Shown here piece after piece: positions 26,336-35,464 of a stretch of 57,242 bases of DNA. How positions within the stretch are numbered: position 1 is the first letter of the stretch; every line of letters begins with the position of its first letter. The DNA comes from Nostocaceae cyanobacterium (GTDB lineage Bacteria; Cyanobacteriota; Cyanobacteriia; Cyanobacteriales; Nostocaceae). The notes beneath the pieces are model-generated. The model searched no databases. It saw nothing but the letters and a program-made list of their open reading frames with translations, and was not told where the DNA came from. Made by a program: the position numbers and the translations under genes. Where the stretch lies: assembly GCA_030065825.1 (NCBI GenBank), contig JASJCY010000011.1:1-57242 (forward strand), read 5' to 3'.

Positions 26336-27307
26336 TTAGTTACCTCCCAAAGTGCGATATTTGGCTTGAATTGTTGCAGTAACGGGATTTAATTGTCCTT
26401 CGCTATCCAAAACAGGAGTTTTCATAATTTCTGCGAGTGCTTTTACTAAAAGTGCTACCTCTTGAAACTTCTTAGCATCTCTATTTTTGTTAAAGGATGG
26501 TAATGATTCAAGTTCATTTAGCTCTAAGAACGCACGGTTATTGATAGATTCCAATAAACTTTGCAACTCATTAATTCGCCGTCTTACTTGGTGCATAAAG
26601 TCCTTTGCAGCTTCAATGGTAGCAATCTCTGTATTTACCTTAGCTTCGTATTCTTTTGCTTTGGTTAAAGCTTTTTCTCCTTCACCAGCAAGTACAAAAC
26701 CACCAATTAGTACAGCAGGTCCAACTGTAATACCACCTAGCACAAGAGAACCAAGTGCCATACCACCACCTCCAGCAGCTAGAGAACCACCACCAAGCCA
26801 TGCTAGTGTCGCATTCCAAGCAGCAGCACCACTAAGTCCAGAAATTGCTGTTCCCGTACTTGCTACTCCTACCGAAGTGGCAAGACTCATTGCACCACCA
26901 TATCCTGCTGTAGCTGCACCAATAGCTTTAGCACCACCTTTGAAAAATTGTTCAACTTCTAATACAGCTGTTTTATATTCTTTGATTTGCGGAATTGAAA
27001 TACCATCCAATCCTTGTAAAAATTCCTTTTCGCTTTGTTTTGCTTTCATACGATTTTGCTCAATGAAATCAACAAAGCGTTCAATTGTACGCATCATAGT
27101 CTGAAGCTGAAATTGACCATATTCTTCAGCCAGCTTGTTAGTATCTTCCCAGTATTCTTTTAAGTCTGTAACTGCATCTTCATGACGTTTTTGAGCGCGG
27201 TTACCAATTTTCTTTGCTTCATTCATGTCGGAGATTCCAGCACCAGCTGCTCCTACCCCAACAACACCAGTACCTATAGCAATAGCACCCAAAATTAGTG
27301 GAATCAT
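26336..27307 (-). CDS. Glycine-rich membrane protein with two coiled-coil arms
   Basis: The 323-aa protein has a regular layout: hydrophobic Gly/Ala segment 2-25, long helical arm 28-122, a very Gly/Ala-rich hydrophobic block 125-210 (for example SLAAGGGGMALGSLVLGGIT), and a second helical arm 211-300. Two amphipathic arms around a glycine-zipper membrane block are seen in alpha-helical pore formers and in apolipoprotein-L-like or dynamin-stalk proteins; which applies here is unknown. AGGAGT lies eight bases before the ATG. It is first of a coupled two-gene unit. Function cannot be assigned; membrane remodelling or pore formation is my inference. Confidence 0.65.
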   Translation of the reverse strand: MIPLILGAIAIGTGVVGVGAAGAGISDMNEAKKIGNRAQKRHEDAVTDLKEYWEDTNKLAEEYGQFQLQTMMRTIERFVDFIEQNRMKAKQSEKEFLQGLDGISIPQIKEYKTAVLEVEQFFKGGAKAIGAATAGYGGAMSLATSVGVASTGTAISGLSGAAAWNATLAWLGGGSLAAGGGGMALGSLVLGGITVGPAVLIGGFVLAGEGEKALTKAKEYEAKVNTEIATIEAAKDFMHQVRRRINELQSLLESINNRAFLELNELESLPSFNKNRDAKKFQEVALLVKALAEIMKTPVLDSEGQLNPVTATIQAKYRTLGGN

Positions 27308-27493
27308 GAAATACTCCTGATTTTAATTAGTGTTTGAAAAAAGTTATCTCACTGTTTTATAGACTAGGGAAGTAACTTTATCCATATATTGAACTGATGA
27401 AGTAAAAATCACCATATTTTAATCAATAGAACTTAAAAACTTTATCAATCTACCAGATTTGTTAAAATTTTATAAACAGGCTTAATAGTATCT

Positions 27494-27625
27494 GTAGGGT
27501 GCGTTATGACTTTAGTCTTTAACAAAGCCATACCCGTTGGCGTAAGCCACCCTTTCAGGGTTAGGACTATAGGCACCAAAACCTTTACATAATGGTGCGT
27601 TACACTCCGCGATAACACACCCTAC
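27494..27625. repeat. GTAGGGTGCGTTA-type palindromic repeat
   Basis: GTAGGGTGCGTTA and AACACACCCTAC are the ends, with CCACCCTTTCAGGGTTAGG inside. It is the opposite-orientation copy of the 7699-7830 element. It accounts for part of the 380-bp gap between the coiled-coil pair and the next gene; the rest of that gap is AT-rich with no gene seen. Confidence 0.65.
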
Positions 27626-27690
27626 TTTTGTAAGCCAAAGTGCAGGCTATGCTAACAAAAATTGTGGAAATAGATGATTAAAATACAAAA

Positions 27691-28293
27691 ATGCCCTACA
27701 GTGAATTTACCATCCGCAAGATAAAAAAAGCCTTCGATTTAACCACCGTAGAAGACGGTAGATTTCTCCCAGAAATTAACCCAATTTCACCTAGTAATAC
27801 CCTCGCTGATTTTTTATCAGAAAGTCTACCTTTGGCAATAGCTACAGGTAGTGAAAAAGCACGTTCTGAATTAATTATTAGTCCTGTACTTCTAGAAGTA
27901 CGAAAAATTTTACACAGAGAAATTAGCCTTTTTTCTGGTGCAGATTTTACTGTCGATCCAGCATTAGGACTTAGCGGTGTATGCGACTTTCTCCTGAGTC
28001 GTTCACCGGAACAGTTAGAAATTGAGGCTCCTGTTCTAGTAATTGTAAAAGCGAAAAAAGCAGATTTAAATGTAGGAATTGGACAATGTATTGCCGAAAT
28101 GGTAGCAGCTTTAAAATTTAATGAAATTAATAATCAACATATTTCCACGGTTTATGGAAGTGTCAGTAATGGAACTGCTTGGAGATTTATGAAATTAGAA
28201 GATAAAACAGTAACCATTGATTTAACAGATTATCCACTTCCTCCGGTTGAACAAATTTTGGGAATTTTAGTATGGATGATGCAGTCAGGATAG
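27691..28293 (+). CDS. Hypothetical protein, possible PD-(D/E)XK nuclease-like fold
   Basis: The 200-aa protein is of a type common in cyanobacteria. The core reads GVCDFLLSRSPEQLEIEAP followed by VLVIVKAKKADLNVGIGQCI and AEMVAALKFNE. A D, a hydrophobic beta strand with xxK and a conserved GQ..AE helix resemble the restriction-endonuclease-like core. In the relatives I know of, the strand reads VEAKK; here the acidic residue is Lys (VKAKK), so the site may be inactive. There is no operon partner. Confidence 0.6.
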   Translation: MPYSEFTIRKIKKAFDLTTVEDGRFLPEINPISPSNTLADFLSESLPLAIATGSEKARSELIISPVLLEVRKILHREISLFSGADFTVDPALGLSGVCDFLLSRSPEQLEIEAPVLVIVKAKKADLNVGIGQCIAEMVAALKFNEINNQHISTVYGSVSNGTAWRFMKLEDKTVTIDLTDYPLPPVEQILGILVWMMQSG

Positions 28294-28417
28294 TAAAATA
28301 CCAGAATGAGTAAAGTCGTCTAAAAAAGAATAAAAAAGTTTTTTCGTCCATTTAAGTAGACTTTGACTATTAGTCTAGAAATTTATTTCTGGTTGTTCTA
28401 TTCATTCACAATAATTT

Positions 28418-28786
28418 TTACCCCAATGTCAAAATTCCTAATTCAAAATTTACTTGCAATGGAAACATTCTCAACCATTGTAAACCCAATAGCGGTTCAG
28501 GAATTCCTTCTCCCGCTAAAACAGGAATAATATATTCTTGCTCCCCAATTACAACTTTTCCCTGATAGATATCAAAAAATTCTTCACCTCGTGCCATTTG
28601 CATAGCACGTTCACTTTCAATCTTTAACCATCCCAAACTTTGCACATCTTGGATATCAAGAGCTAACCAACCTGATGTAAAACCCGTATCTAATAAAACA
28701 TCTATAGTAAATATTTCTTCATTCGCTGCAATTAAATCAATTTCAAAAATTAGCTCCCCAATTTCACTAAACCTGCCCGTGATCAT
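28418..28786 (-). CDS. Retropepsin-like (clan AA) aspartic protease family protein
   Basis: The 122-aa protein has the single-domain aspartyl protease signature VLLDTGFTSGWLAL (DTG at about 33-35) and the later PLLGLQWLRMF block; such proteins work as dimers. There is no signal peptide. Its ATG overlaps the stop of the upstream small gene (ATGA), so the two are coupled. Substrates of these cyanobacterial proteins are unknown. Confidence 0.75.
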   Translation of the reverse strand: MITGRFSEIGELIFEIDLIAANEEIFTIDVLLDTGFTSGWLALDIQDVQSLGWLKIESERAMQMARGEEFFDIYQGKVVIGEQEYIIPVLAGEGIPEPLLGLQWLRMFPLQVNFELGILTLG

Positions 28787-29103
28787 ATTTTTCCGCAGGT
28801 TCCTGTCTCATTTAGACGCATAATACCAATCATACCACTTGGATATTTTTGACGAGCTTTTTCTATGGCAATTTCTTCATGAGGATCGATAAAATAATCT
28901 CCACTGTTTGCTTCAATCACAATAAACCAATTGTAATGTGCCTCCATGAGTTGAGGACTAACTTTGTCAAAAATCTCCCGATAACGTTGATAACGGGCAT
29001 TTTTTTCTGTTTTTTGTCTGGCTAATTCCTCTGGTGGTATTGTAAATTCCGGAAATAGCCTACCTTGACGACGATTGTGAGTTGATTTAGCTTTAGGTCG
29101 CAT
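28783..29103 (-). CDS. Small protein coupled to the aspartic protease (DUF5678-like)
   Basis: Counted from the ATG at 29103 it has 106 residues; a TTG at 29121 would add six. The N-terminus is basic (RPKAKSTHNRRQGRLFP). The C-terminus, NWFIVIEANSGDYFIDPHEE followed by IAIEKARQKYPSG, resembles the small DUF5678-type domain that often precedes retropepsin-like genes. It overlaps that gene by four bases. The role is unknown; it may be the protease's partner or substrate. Confidence 0.6.
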   Translation of the reverse strand: MRPKAKSTHNRRQGRLFPEFTIPPEELARQKTEKNARYQRYREIFDKVSPQLMEAHYNWFIVIEANSGDYFIDPHEEIAIEKARQKYPSGMIGIMRLNETGTCGKI

Positions 29104-29150
29104 ACTGTTGTTAATTTCCAAGACATTTATTCATTCTTCTATTATAAATA

Positions 29151-29177
29151 AACCCGACCTCTTGCGAAAGTCGGGTT
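29151..29177 (-). terminator. Rho-independent terminator after ctaB
   Basis: On the minus strand AACCCGAC and GTCGGGTT form an 8-bp stem with an 11-base loop, followed by TATTTATAAT. It lies 29 bases beyond the ctaB stop. T-rich sequence on the plus strand would allow bidirectional use. Confidence 0.65.
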
Positions 29178-29205
29178 TTCTATCACTCCAATTTTCAACC
29201 AAATT

Positions 29206-30159
29206 TCAACTGAGAAAATGGAATTGACTCAACAATATACTAACTACATCATGGGTGAAGGGAAGACTATCAATTACCATTCCCAAACACAACAACATCA
29301 TGTAAGAAATGGAATAAAGAAATAACCCTCTAGCTAAATCTTTATCATCGGGATTTTGCAACAATTGCCAAGCTTTGTAGATAAATACTCCACCTAAATA
29401 TAGTGCGATCGCCCCGTAAACAACTCCAGTCTGTCCCAAGGGATAAACTAATAACATGGTGGCAACTACGGTGATCAAGGTGTAGTACCAAATCTGGCGC
29501 ACGGTGGGCAAATTTCCAGCAATTACTGGTAACATTGGTATCCCAACCTTTGCGTAATCATCCCTAATCATTAAAGCGAGCGCCCAGAAATGGGGTGGTG
29601 TCCACAGGAAGACAATGGCAAATAATAAAAGTGCTGTCCAACTTAAAGTATCTGTCACAGCTGCCCATCCTACCAGCGCCGGAATTGCCCCCGCAGCCCC
29701 GCCAATAACGATATTTTGGGTACTATGGCGTTTTAACCAATGGGTGTAAACCAATACGTAAAAAATGATGCCAGAAAAGGCGAGGAGGGCAGCTAGAAGG
29801 TTAGCAAATACTGTGAGGATGGTAAAAGATGCTATTGCTAGGAAGATGGCAAAAATCAGGGCATCTCGTGGCTGTACCCTACCGGAAGGTAAAGGACGAT
29901 GGCGGGTACGCTCCATGTCATAATCAATATCTCGGTCGTAGATACAGTTGATTGTCTGAGCGCTAGCAGCGGCTAAAGTGCCACCAATAAGAGTTACTAG
30001 CAACAGCAATGGATCTACTTGTCCCTTGGCTGCAATCCACATACTGCCAGCAGTGGTGATTAACAACAAGGGGATAATTCTAGGTTTGGTTAGTTGGTAG
30101 TAACTTTGAAGTACCTGGAAAAATGTTTCGTGGTGCTTCGAGACATTTGTCTCAATCAT
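29206..30159 (-). CDS. ctaB: Protoheme IX farnesyltransferase (heme O synthase)
   Basis: The enzyme adds a farnesyl tail to heme B to make heme O, the precursor of oxidase heme A, in the membrane. The 317-aa polytopic protein of the UbiA family has about nine helices. The prenyl-diphosphate motif is [20 protein letters not shown] at about 85-105, and the second Asp-rich loop is [15 protein letters not shown]. It lies downstream of ctaA on the same strand, 189 bases apart, so the pair supplies heme A for CtaD encoded on the other side of the divergent region. Confidence 0.95.
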   Translation of the reverse strand: MIETNVSKHHETFFQVLQSYYQLTKPRIIPLLLITTAGSMWIAAKGQVDPLLLLVTLIGGTLAAASAQTINCIYDRDIDYDMERTRHRPLPSGRVQPRDALIFAIFLAIASFTILTVFANLLAALLAFSGIIFYVLVYTHWLKRHSTQNIVIGGAAGAIPALVGWAAVTDTLSWTALLLFAIVFLWTPPHFWALALMIRDDYAKVGIPMLPVIAGNLPTVRQIWYYTLITVVATMLLVYPLGQTGVVYGAIALYLGGVFIYKAWQLLQNPDDKDLARGLFLYSISYMMLLCLGMVIDSLPFTHDVVSILLSQFHFLS

Positions 30160-30348
30160 GTTGGCACTATTTCCTTGTGTATCAGTAATTTGTGTGCTGT
30201 CGCTATTTTAGTTGTGTGATTTTCACTGCTAGGTTGCTAATGGTTGTTTTTGACTCAATATTTTCCTGAATATCACTGGTTTCAAACCGCAGAGCCACAA
30301 AGGAAAGAGAAACAGGAGAAGGGATTAGCCATTAGCATTGATAGCTAC

Positions 30349-31323
30349 TTATGGATTTACTTGAGATTGTGTTTCTGTTGTCGCAGTAGGGATTGAGTAA
30401 CTGTTGATATTACTGGTAGCTTTGGCGTCTCTGAAGCAGAGAGTGGAGAAGACTACCAAAGTAGCCAGTAAAGTGGCTCCAATGGCTTGGTGAGCAACGG
30501 TGAGTGGTTCTACTTGCAGATGTAAGCGGAAGGTGGCAAATCCCAAGAGGATTTGTAATATTAATAACCCACCAGCAAGATTTGCTAGTCGTCGTAAAGC
30601 TGGGTGTAATGCTGGTGTACGCCAAGCTAAAAAGACTACTGCGAGAGTTCCTATGGTGGGTGGTGCTAAGCCCAAAATATGCCCGTACATCACTGCACAA
30701 AGTTGATCCCCGGCAAGACATTGATGTAATGCCCAACGAGAACCCACTAAGGCACCCAGGAGACTTTGTAAGTAAACCAAAAGTGCGGCAGTCACACCCA
30801 CCCAAGGTAAGTTACCAACGGTGCCAGTACCTTGATAGGGGGTGAGTGCTGTACCGATAATCAACAGGGTGGTAAAGAACAATAACGCCGTTCCCAAATG
30901 GGCAGTCACGATATCAAACCGCAACAGTTCGGTAACGGTGAGTCCTCCGAGGATGCCTTGGAAGACGATGAGAAACAGGGCAAATACAGATGCCCAAGGA
31001 AGCCATTTTGGCAAACTGCGACGAGACCACCAAGACATTCCCACCAAAGCGATGGCACTGAAACCAATCAATGCTGCATCCAGTCGGTGGAACCACTCTA
31101 GGAACACTTGCAAATTCATTTGCTGGGTGGGCACCAGTTTACCGTAACACAGGGGCCAATCTGGGCAAGCTAGCCCCGCATTCATCACCCTGGTAGCACT
31201 GCCGATCGCCATCAAAATCAAGGTGGCTACCGCAATTTTCCACACCAAACGACGAATTCTGTCCTTTGGTTCCTGCTGCTGTGCAGCCTCTAAATTTTGC
31301 TGTTCTAAGACAAATTCGCTCAT
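30349..31323 (-). CDS. ctaA: Heme A synthase (Cox15/CtaA family)
   Basis: The enzyme oxidises the C8 methyl of heme O to a formyl group. The polytopic protein (324 aa from the ATG at 31323, with AAAAGGT upstream; a TTG at 31356 would lengthen it) has about eight helices. Heme-ligand histidines are in FHRLDAALIG, TAHLGTALL, LHQCLAGDQ and AHQAIGATLL, and the Cys loop is AGLACPDWPLCYG. It is divergent from ctaC and co-directional with ctaB. Confidence 0.93.
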   Translation of the reverse strand: MSEFVLEQQNLEAAQQQEPKDRIRRLVWKIAVATLILMAIGSATRVMNAGLACPDWPLCYGKLVPTQQMNLQVFLEWFHRLDAALIGFSAIALVGMSWWSRRSLPKWLPWASVFALFLIVFQGILGGLTVTELLRFDIVTAHLGTALLFFTTLLIIGTALTPYQGTGTVGNLPWVGVTAALLVYLQSLLGALVGSRWALHQCLAGDQLCAVMYGHILGLAPPTIGTLAVVFLAWRTPALHPALRRLANLAGGLLILQILLGFATFRLHLQVEPLTVAHQAIGATLLATLVVFSTLCFRDAKATSNINSYSIPTATTETQSQVNP

Positions 31324-31730
31324 GAACGATACCTTTTGCTCGCTCGGGGTGAGCAACCTAATTTCTACAACTTGTCAGTGCCGACCCATTTCCACCCTAG
31401 CGCATGGACTAGGGTGAGGATCAGCTACCAAATATACTGTGAACCACACTAGCTGCTGTTAGCAGGAAGCTTTAGAGAATTTTCAGTTTGTGTTCCACAG
31501 ATTGTAACTAATTACTCTAAACTGCTATTTTGATGGCAAAAATTTGTACTGACTTAACCTTCTTTCTTCGGTATATCTCAGAAATTCTTTCTCATCAAGA
31601 CTCAGAACCACTACCAAAATCTTTAGAAAAATTTCAGCATTTAGGAAGCCATGAGCTATTAGCTAGACTACCTTGGTAAATGGACAAACAAGTTTGATAA
31701 AACGTAGTAAAGTCATTAACTCGATTCACC
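31324..31730. promoter_or_regulatory. Divergent promoter region between ctaA and ctaC
   Basis: This 407-bp non-coding stretch must hold promoters for both oxidase units. I see no clear NtcA site (GTA-N8-TAC) in it and no repeat element, unlike most gaps of this size here. Confidence 0.5.
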
Positions 31731-32711
31731 GTGAAAATTCCAAGTTCTATCTGGACATTACTAATCGGCATTGTCCTGACCCTAGCCAGTCTCTGGTACG
31801 GTCAAAATCATGGTCTAATGCCTGTCCAAGCTTCTGAATCAGCTACCTTGGTAGATGGTCTATTCAACACGATGATGACCGTTTCTACAGGTATATTCCT
31901 GATTGTTGAAGGTGTTTTAATATACTGTGTGTTCAAATATCGGCGGCGAGCAGGTGACGATACAGACGGACCACCAATTGAGGGCAATGTACCCCTAGAA
32001 ATCCTTTGGACAGCGATCCCAGCCATTATTGTTCTTGGTATATCTGTTTACAGCTTTGACGTGTATAGTTCCCTAAATGGGATCGAAGTTCACGCTGCTA
32101 ACCCAGAAGCCACAACAGAAGCGCGGAGTATGCCGGGATCTGCCATTGCTGCGACTTTAAGCGATTCCCAAGGGATCAATTCTGGTGCTGTTGCCCAAAA
32201 TTTCGGTATGGAAATGCCAGAAGAACCCAAACCCGCTGATTTAGAAGTTAACATCATGGGTTTGCAGTATGCCTGGATTTTTACCTATCCTGAAACAGGT
32301 GTAACCACTGGTGAGTTACACTTGCCCATTGGCAAACAGGTGGAAATCAAGATGGTAGCCAACGATGTCATCCATGCCTTCTGGGTGCCAGAATTCCGTC
32401 TTAAGCAGGATGCAATTCCCGGAAAAGAGAGCCAATTTCGCTTTACACCCACAAAAGAGGGTGATTATGCTCTAATTTGTGCGGAATTGTGCGGTCCTTA
32501 CCACGGTGCCATGAGAACAACTGTTGTGGTGGAAACACCGGAAGCTTTTGACAAATGGATGCAAGAACAGCTAGTAGCCAGCAAAGAAACATTAAATCAA
32601 GCTGTTGCTGTCAATCCTACGCAAAAGTCACCATCGCAATTTTTGACTCACCACACCCACGAAATGGGCATTCAACCAGAAGTACTCCAACAAATTCATC
32701 AGCACTCATAA
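31731..32711 (+). CDS. ctaC: Cytochrome c oxidase subunit II
   Basis: The protein carries the CuA centre that takes electrons from cytochrome c6 or plastocyanin. The start is GTG; MKIPSSIWTLLIGIVLTLAS is a signal or first hydrophobic segment, then come two transmembrane helices (about 45-68 and 85-107). The CuA ligands are in the C-terminal cupredoxin domain: HAFWVPEFRLKQDAIPG and CAELCGPYHGAM. A linker of about 45 residues after the second helix (NGIEVHAANPEATT...) is longer than in proteobacterial proteins. It is first of ctaCDE. Confidence 0.95.
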   Translation: MKIPSSIWTLLIGIVLTLASLWYGQNHGLMPVQASESATLVDGLFNTMMTVSTGIFLIVEGVLIYCVFKYRRRAGDDTDGPPIEGNVPLEILWTAIPAIIVLGISVYSFDVYSSLNGIEVHAANPEATTEARSMPGSAIAATLSDSQGINSGAVAQNFGMEMPEEPKPADLEVNIMGLQYAWIFTYPETGVTTGELHLPIGKQVEIKMVANDVIHAFWVPEFRLKQDAIPGKESQFRFTPTKEGDYALICAELCGPYHGAMRTTVVVETPEAFDKWMQEQLVASKETLNQAVAVNPTQKSPSQFLTHHTHEMGIQPEVLQQIHQHS

Positions 32712-32760
32712 GTCAAACAATTTTGGATTTTGGATTTTGGATTAATCCAACTCAAGACCA

Positions 32761-32830
32761 AAAAAACCGGGTTTTTAAGGGCAAAATAGAGGTTCTCACT
32801 ATTCGTAATTCTCAAAAAACCCGGTTTTTA
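32761..32830. repeat. AAACCGGGTTT inverted element between ctaC and ctaD
   Basis: AAAACCGGGTTTTT and AAAAACCCGGTTTTT arms about 45 bases apart could form a long hairpin in the ctaC-ctaD message. It is the same family as 7452-7519. Confidence 0.65.
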
Positions 32831-32917
32831 GCCCAATGTGCCAACAGATAAATTTAGGTGATTGTAACATCAAAGAATTACTGGTCATCAGAACAAATGA
32901 CAAATGACTAAGGACAA

Positions 32918-34591
32918 ATGACCCAAGCAGAATTACAAGAAAAGGCTAATCAGCCAACTCACTCCTCAGAACATAGGGAGAGAAAATGGACAGATTACTT
33001 TACATTCAATACCGACCATAAGGTAATTGCAGTTCAATACCTAGTTACAACCTTCATTTTTTACTGCATTGGTGGTGTTTTAGCTGACTTGGTACGTACC
33101 GAGTTACGCACACCCGATGTTGATTTTGTTAGCCCGGAATTATACAACGGTTTATTTACCCTGCACGCCACAGTAATGATTTTCCTGTGGATTGTGCCCG
33201 CAGGTGCCGGATTTGCCAATTTCTTGATCCCGTTAATGATTGGGGCAGAGGATATGGCATTTCCCCGTTTAAATGCCCTGGCATTTTGGATTCTTCCCCC
33301 CTCTGGATTGTTACTAATTAGCAGTTTGATAGTGGGTGATGCACCGGATGCTGGTTGGACTTCCTATCCCCCTCTCAGCTTGATGACGGGTACGGTGGGT
33401 GAAGCCATTTGGATTGCTAGCGTCCTGCTGCTGGGTACGTCATCGATTTTGGGGGCAATTAATTTCCTGGTGACATTGCTGAAGATGCGCATTCCCAGCA
33501 TGAAATTCAACCAAATGCCTCTATTTTGCTGGGCAATGCTGGCTACCTCATCTTTGGTACTGATATCAACCCCAGTACTCGCAGGTGCTTTAATTCTGCT
33601 TTCCTTCGACCTCATCGCAGGTACAGCATTTTTCAATCCCACTGGTGGTGGTGACCCCGTAGTTTACCAACACATGTTCTGGTTCTACTCCCACCCAGCG
33701 GTTTACATCATGGTTTTGCCCTTCTTTGGGGTAATTTCGGAAGTAATTCCAGTTCATTCCCGCAAACCGATTTTTGGCTATCAAGCGATCGCCTACTCTT
33801 CTTTAGCAATTAGCTTCTTAGGACTAATTGTTTGGGCACATCACATGTTTACTAGTGGTGTTCCTGGTTGGTTGCGGATGTTCTTTATGATCACCACCAT
33901 GATCATCGCTGTACCCACAGGGATCAAAATATTTAGCTGGTTAGCGACCATGTGGGGTGGCAAAATCCGCCTCAACAGCGCCATGTTATTCGCCATCGGC
34001 TTTGTGGCTACCTTCGTAATTGGCGGTATCACTGGCGTGATGTTAGCATCCGTACCCTTTGATATCCACGTCCACGACACCTATTTTGTGGTCGCACACC
34101 TACACTACGTCCTCTTTGGGGGTGCGGTCTTCGGGATTTTCGCCGGTTACTATCACTGGTTCCCCAAAATCACCGGACGCATGATTAACGAATTTTGGGG
34201 TCGGGTTCACTTTGCACTCACATTTGTGGGTATGAACATGACCTTCTTACCCATGCACAAATTGGGAATGCTGGGTATGAACCGTCGCGTTGCCCAATAC
34301 GACCCCCAATTTACCGACCTCAATCAAATCTGTACCTACGGTTCCTATCTCCTGGCAATTTCCACATTCCCCTTCATTATTAATGTGATTTGGAGTTGGA
34401 TCGCTGGGGAAAAAGCAGGTAGTAATCCTTGGAATGCCCTCACCCTGGAGTGGACAACCTCTTCACCCCCACCGATTGAGAACTTTGACAAACCCCCTGT
34501 ACTGTTAACCGGACCCTATGACTATGGTGTTCACCAGAAAAAACCAGAAGCCATAGCCGAACCGGAACCCGCAGTCACAGCAAACACCTAA
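32918..34591 (+). CDS. ctaD: Cytochrome c oxidase subunit I
   Basis: This is the catalytic heme-copper subunit with heme A, heme a3 and CuB. The 557-aa protein has 12 transmembrane helices. Metal and heme ligands are LHATVMIFLW, FWFYSHPAVYIMVLP (His-Tyr crosslink pair), VWAHHMFTSG, and HDTYFVVAHLHYV. The K-pathway lysine lies in PTGIKIFSW, so it is an A-type proton-pumping oxidase. It lies in ctaCDE next to ctaA/ctaB, the arrangement of the vegetative-cell Cox1 enzyme in Nostocales (inference by synteny). Confidence 0.97.
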   Translation: MTQAELQEKANQPTHSSEHRERKWTDYFTFNTDHKVIAVQYLVTTFIFYCIGGVLADLVRTELRTPDVDFVSPELYNGLFTLHATVMIFLWIVPAGAGFANFLIPLMIGAEDMAFPRLNALAFWILPPSGLLLISSLIVGDAPDAGWTSYPPLSLMTGTVGEAIWIASVLLLGTSSILGAINFLVTLLKMRIPSMKFNQMPLFCWAMLATSSLVLISTPVLAGALILLSFDLIAGTAFFNPTGGGDPVVYQHMFWFYSHPAVYIMVLPFFGVISEVIPVHSRKPIFGYQAIAYSSLAISFLGLIVWAHHMFTSGVPGWLRMFFMITTMIIAVPTGIKIFSWLATMWGGKIRLNSAMLFAIGFVATFVIGGITGVMLASVPFDIHVHDTYFVVAHLHYVLFGGAVFGIFAGYYHWFPKITGRMINEFWGRVHFALTFVGMNMTFLPMHKLGMLGMNRRVAQYDPQFTDLNQICTYGSYLLAISTFPFIINVIWSWIAGEKAGSNPWNALTLEWTTSSPPPIENFDKPPVLLTGPYDYGVHQKKPEAIAEPEPAVTANT

Positions 34592-34594
34592 ACC

Positions 34595-34663
34595 AGAAAC
34601 CGGGTTTATAAACACAAAATTAGGATTTTACCAGGTGATTATTGCCAATAAACCCGGTTTCTT
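34595..34663. repeat. AAACCGGGTTT inverted element between ctaD and ctaE
   Basis: CAGAAACCGGGTTT and AAACCCGGTTTCT arms enclose CACAAAATTAGGATTTTACC. It starts three bases after the ctaD stop. Confidence 0.65.
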
Positions 34664-34734
34664 GGAAATGATGAATTTTTGAATGTTCATCATTCATAAC
34701 TCATAATTCAGAACTGATCACTTAATAAAGATTT

Positions 34735-35352
34735 ATGCAAAGTCAAACAATTGACCCAGCGAAGACAGCACAAAATTATCACCATGCTGCTACAGCAGAA
34801 GCCCATGCAGAACATCCAGACCTGCGGATGTTTGGATTAATTGTCTTCCTGATTGCCGAGGGAATGATTTTTATGGGTATGTTTGGAGCATACCTTACTT
34901 TTCGTTCCGCATTACCAGTATGGCCCCCAGAAGGGGTGGAAAGGGAATTATTGCTTCCCGGAATCAACACCATTATTCTGATTTCCAGCAGCTTTGTCAT
35001 CCACAATGCGGATACAGCCATCAAAAAGAATAATGTCAAGGGAATGCAACTGTGGTTTGCCCTCACTGCCATTATGGGTATCATTTTCTTAAGTGGGCAG
35101 TTGTATGAATACAGTCATCTGGAATTTGGTTTAACCACCAATTTGTTTGCTAGCGCGTTTTACGTCTTGACTGGCTTCCACGGATTACACGTTACCGTGG
35201 GTGTGTTAGCAATTCTGGCTGTGTTGTGGCGATCGCTCAAAAAAGACCACTACAGTAGCGAAAAGCATTTTGGTATTGAAGCAGCGGAAATCTACTGGCA
35301 CTTTGTGGACGTAATTTGGATTGTCCTGTTTATCTTGCTGTATTTGTTGTAA
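34735..35352 (+). CDS. ctaE: Cytochrome c oxidase subunit III
   Basis: This is the five-helix form of oxidase subunit III (205 aa). It has LRMFGLIVFLIAEGMIFMGM with the conserved Glu, TDYHG-type motif FYVLTGFHGLHVTVG, and EAAEIYWHFVDVIWIVLF at the C-terminus. It stabilises the CtaD/CtaC core and is last in ctaCDE, followed by a strong palindrome. Confidence 0.95.
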   Translation: MQSQTIDPAKTAQNYHHAATAEAHAEHPDLRMFGLIVFLIAEGMIFMGMFGAYLTFRSALPVWPPEGVERELLLPGINTIILISSSFVIHNADTAIKKNNVKGMQLWFALTAIMGIIFLSGQLYEYSHLEFGLTTNLFASAFYVLTGFHGLHVTVGVLAILAVLWRSLKKDHYSSEKHFGIEAAEIYWHFVDVIWIVLFILLYLL

Positions 35353-35373
35353 GTTAATTGCAGCATATATGAT

Positions 35374-35408
35374 TACGTAGGGGCACAGCAATGCTGTGCC
35401 CCTACGTA
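35374..35408. terminator. Perfect 16-bp palindrome after ctaE
   Basis: TACGTAGGGGCACAGC and its exact complement enclose a 3-base loop, 21 bases after the ctaE stop. It probably ends the ctaCDE message. GTAGGGGC...GCCCCTAC hairpins are also seen at 46456-46482, so it may be a dispersed repeat used as terminator. Confidence 0.6.
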
Positions 35409-35464
35409 TACACAAATTATAAAGCGGGCTTAATCAGGGAGTTTGAAAATTTGACTGCAACAGT

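Noticed and set aside
30410-31147. Several frames of 60-130 codons on both strands within ctaA
   Set aside because: They are shadows of the high-confidence ctaA coding frame.
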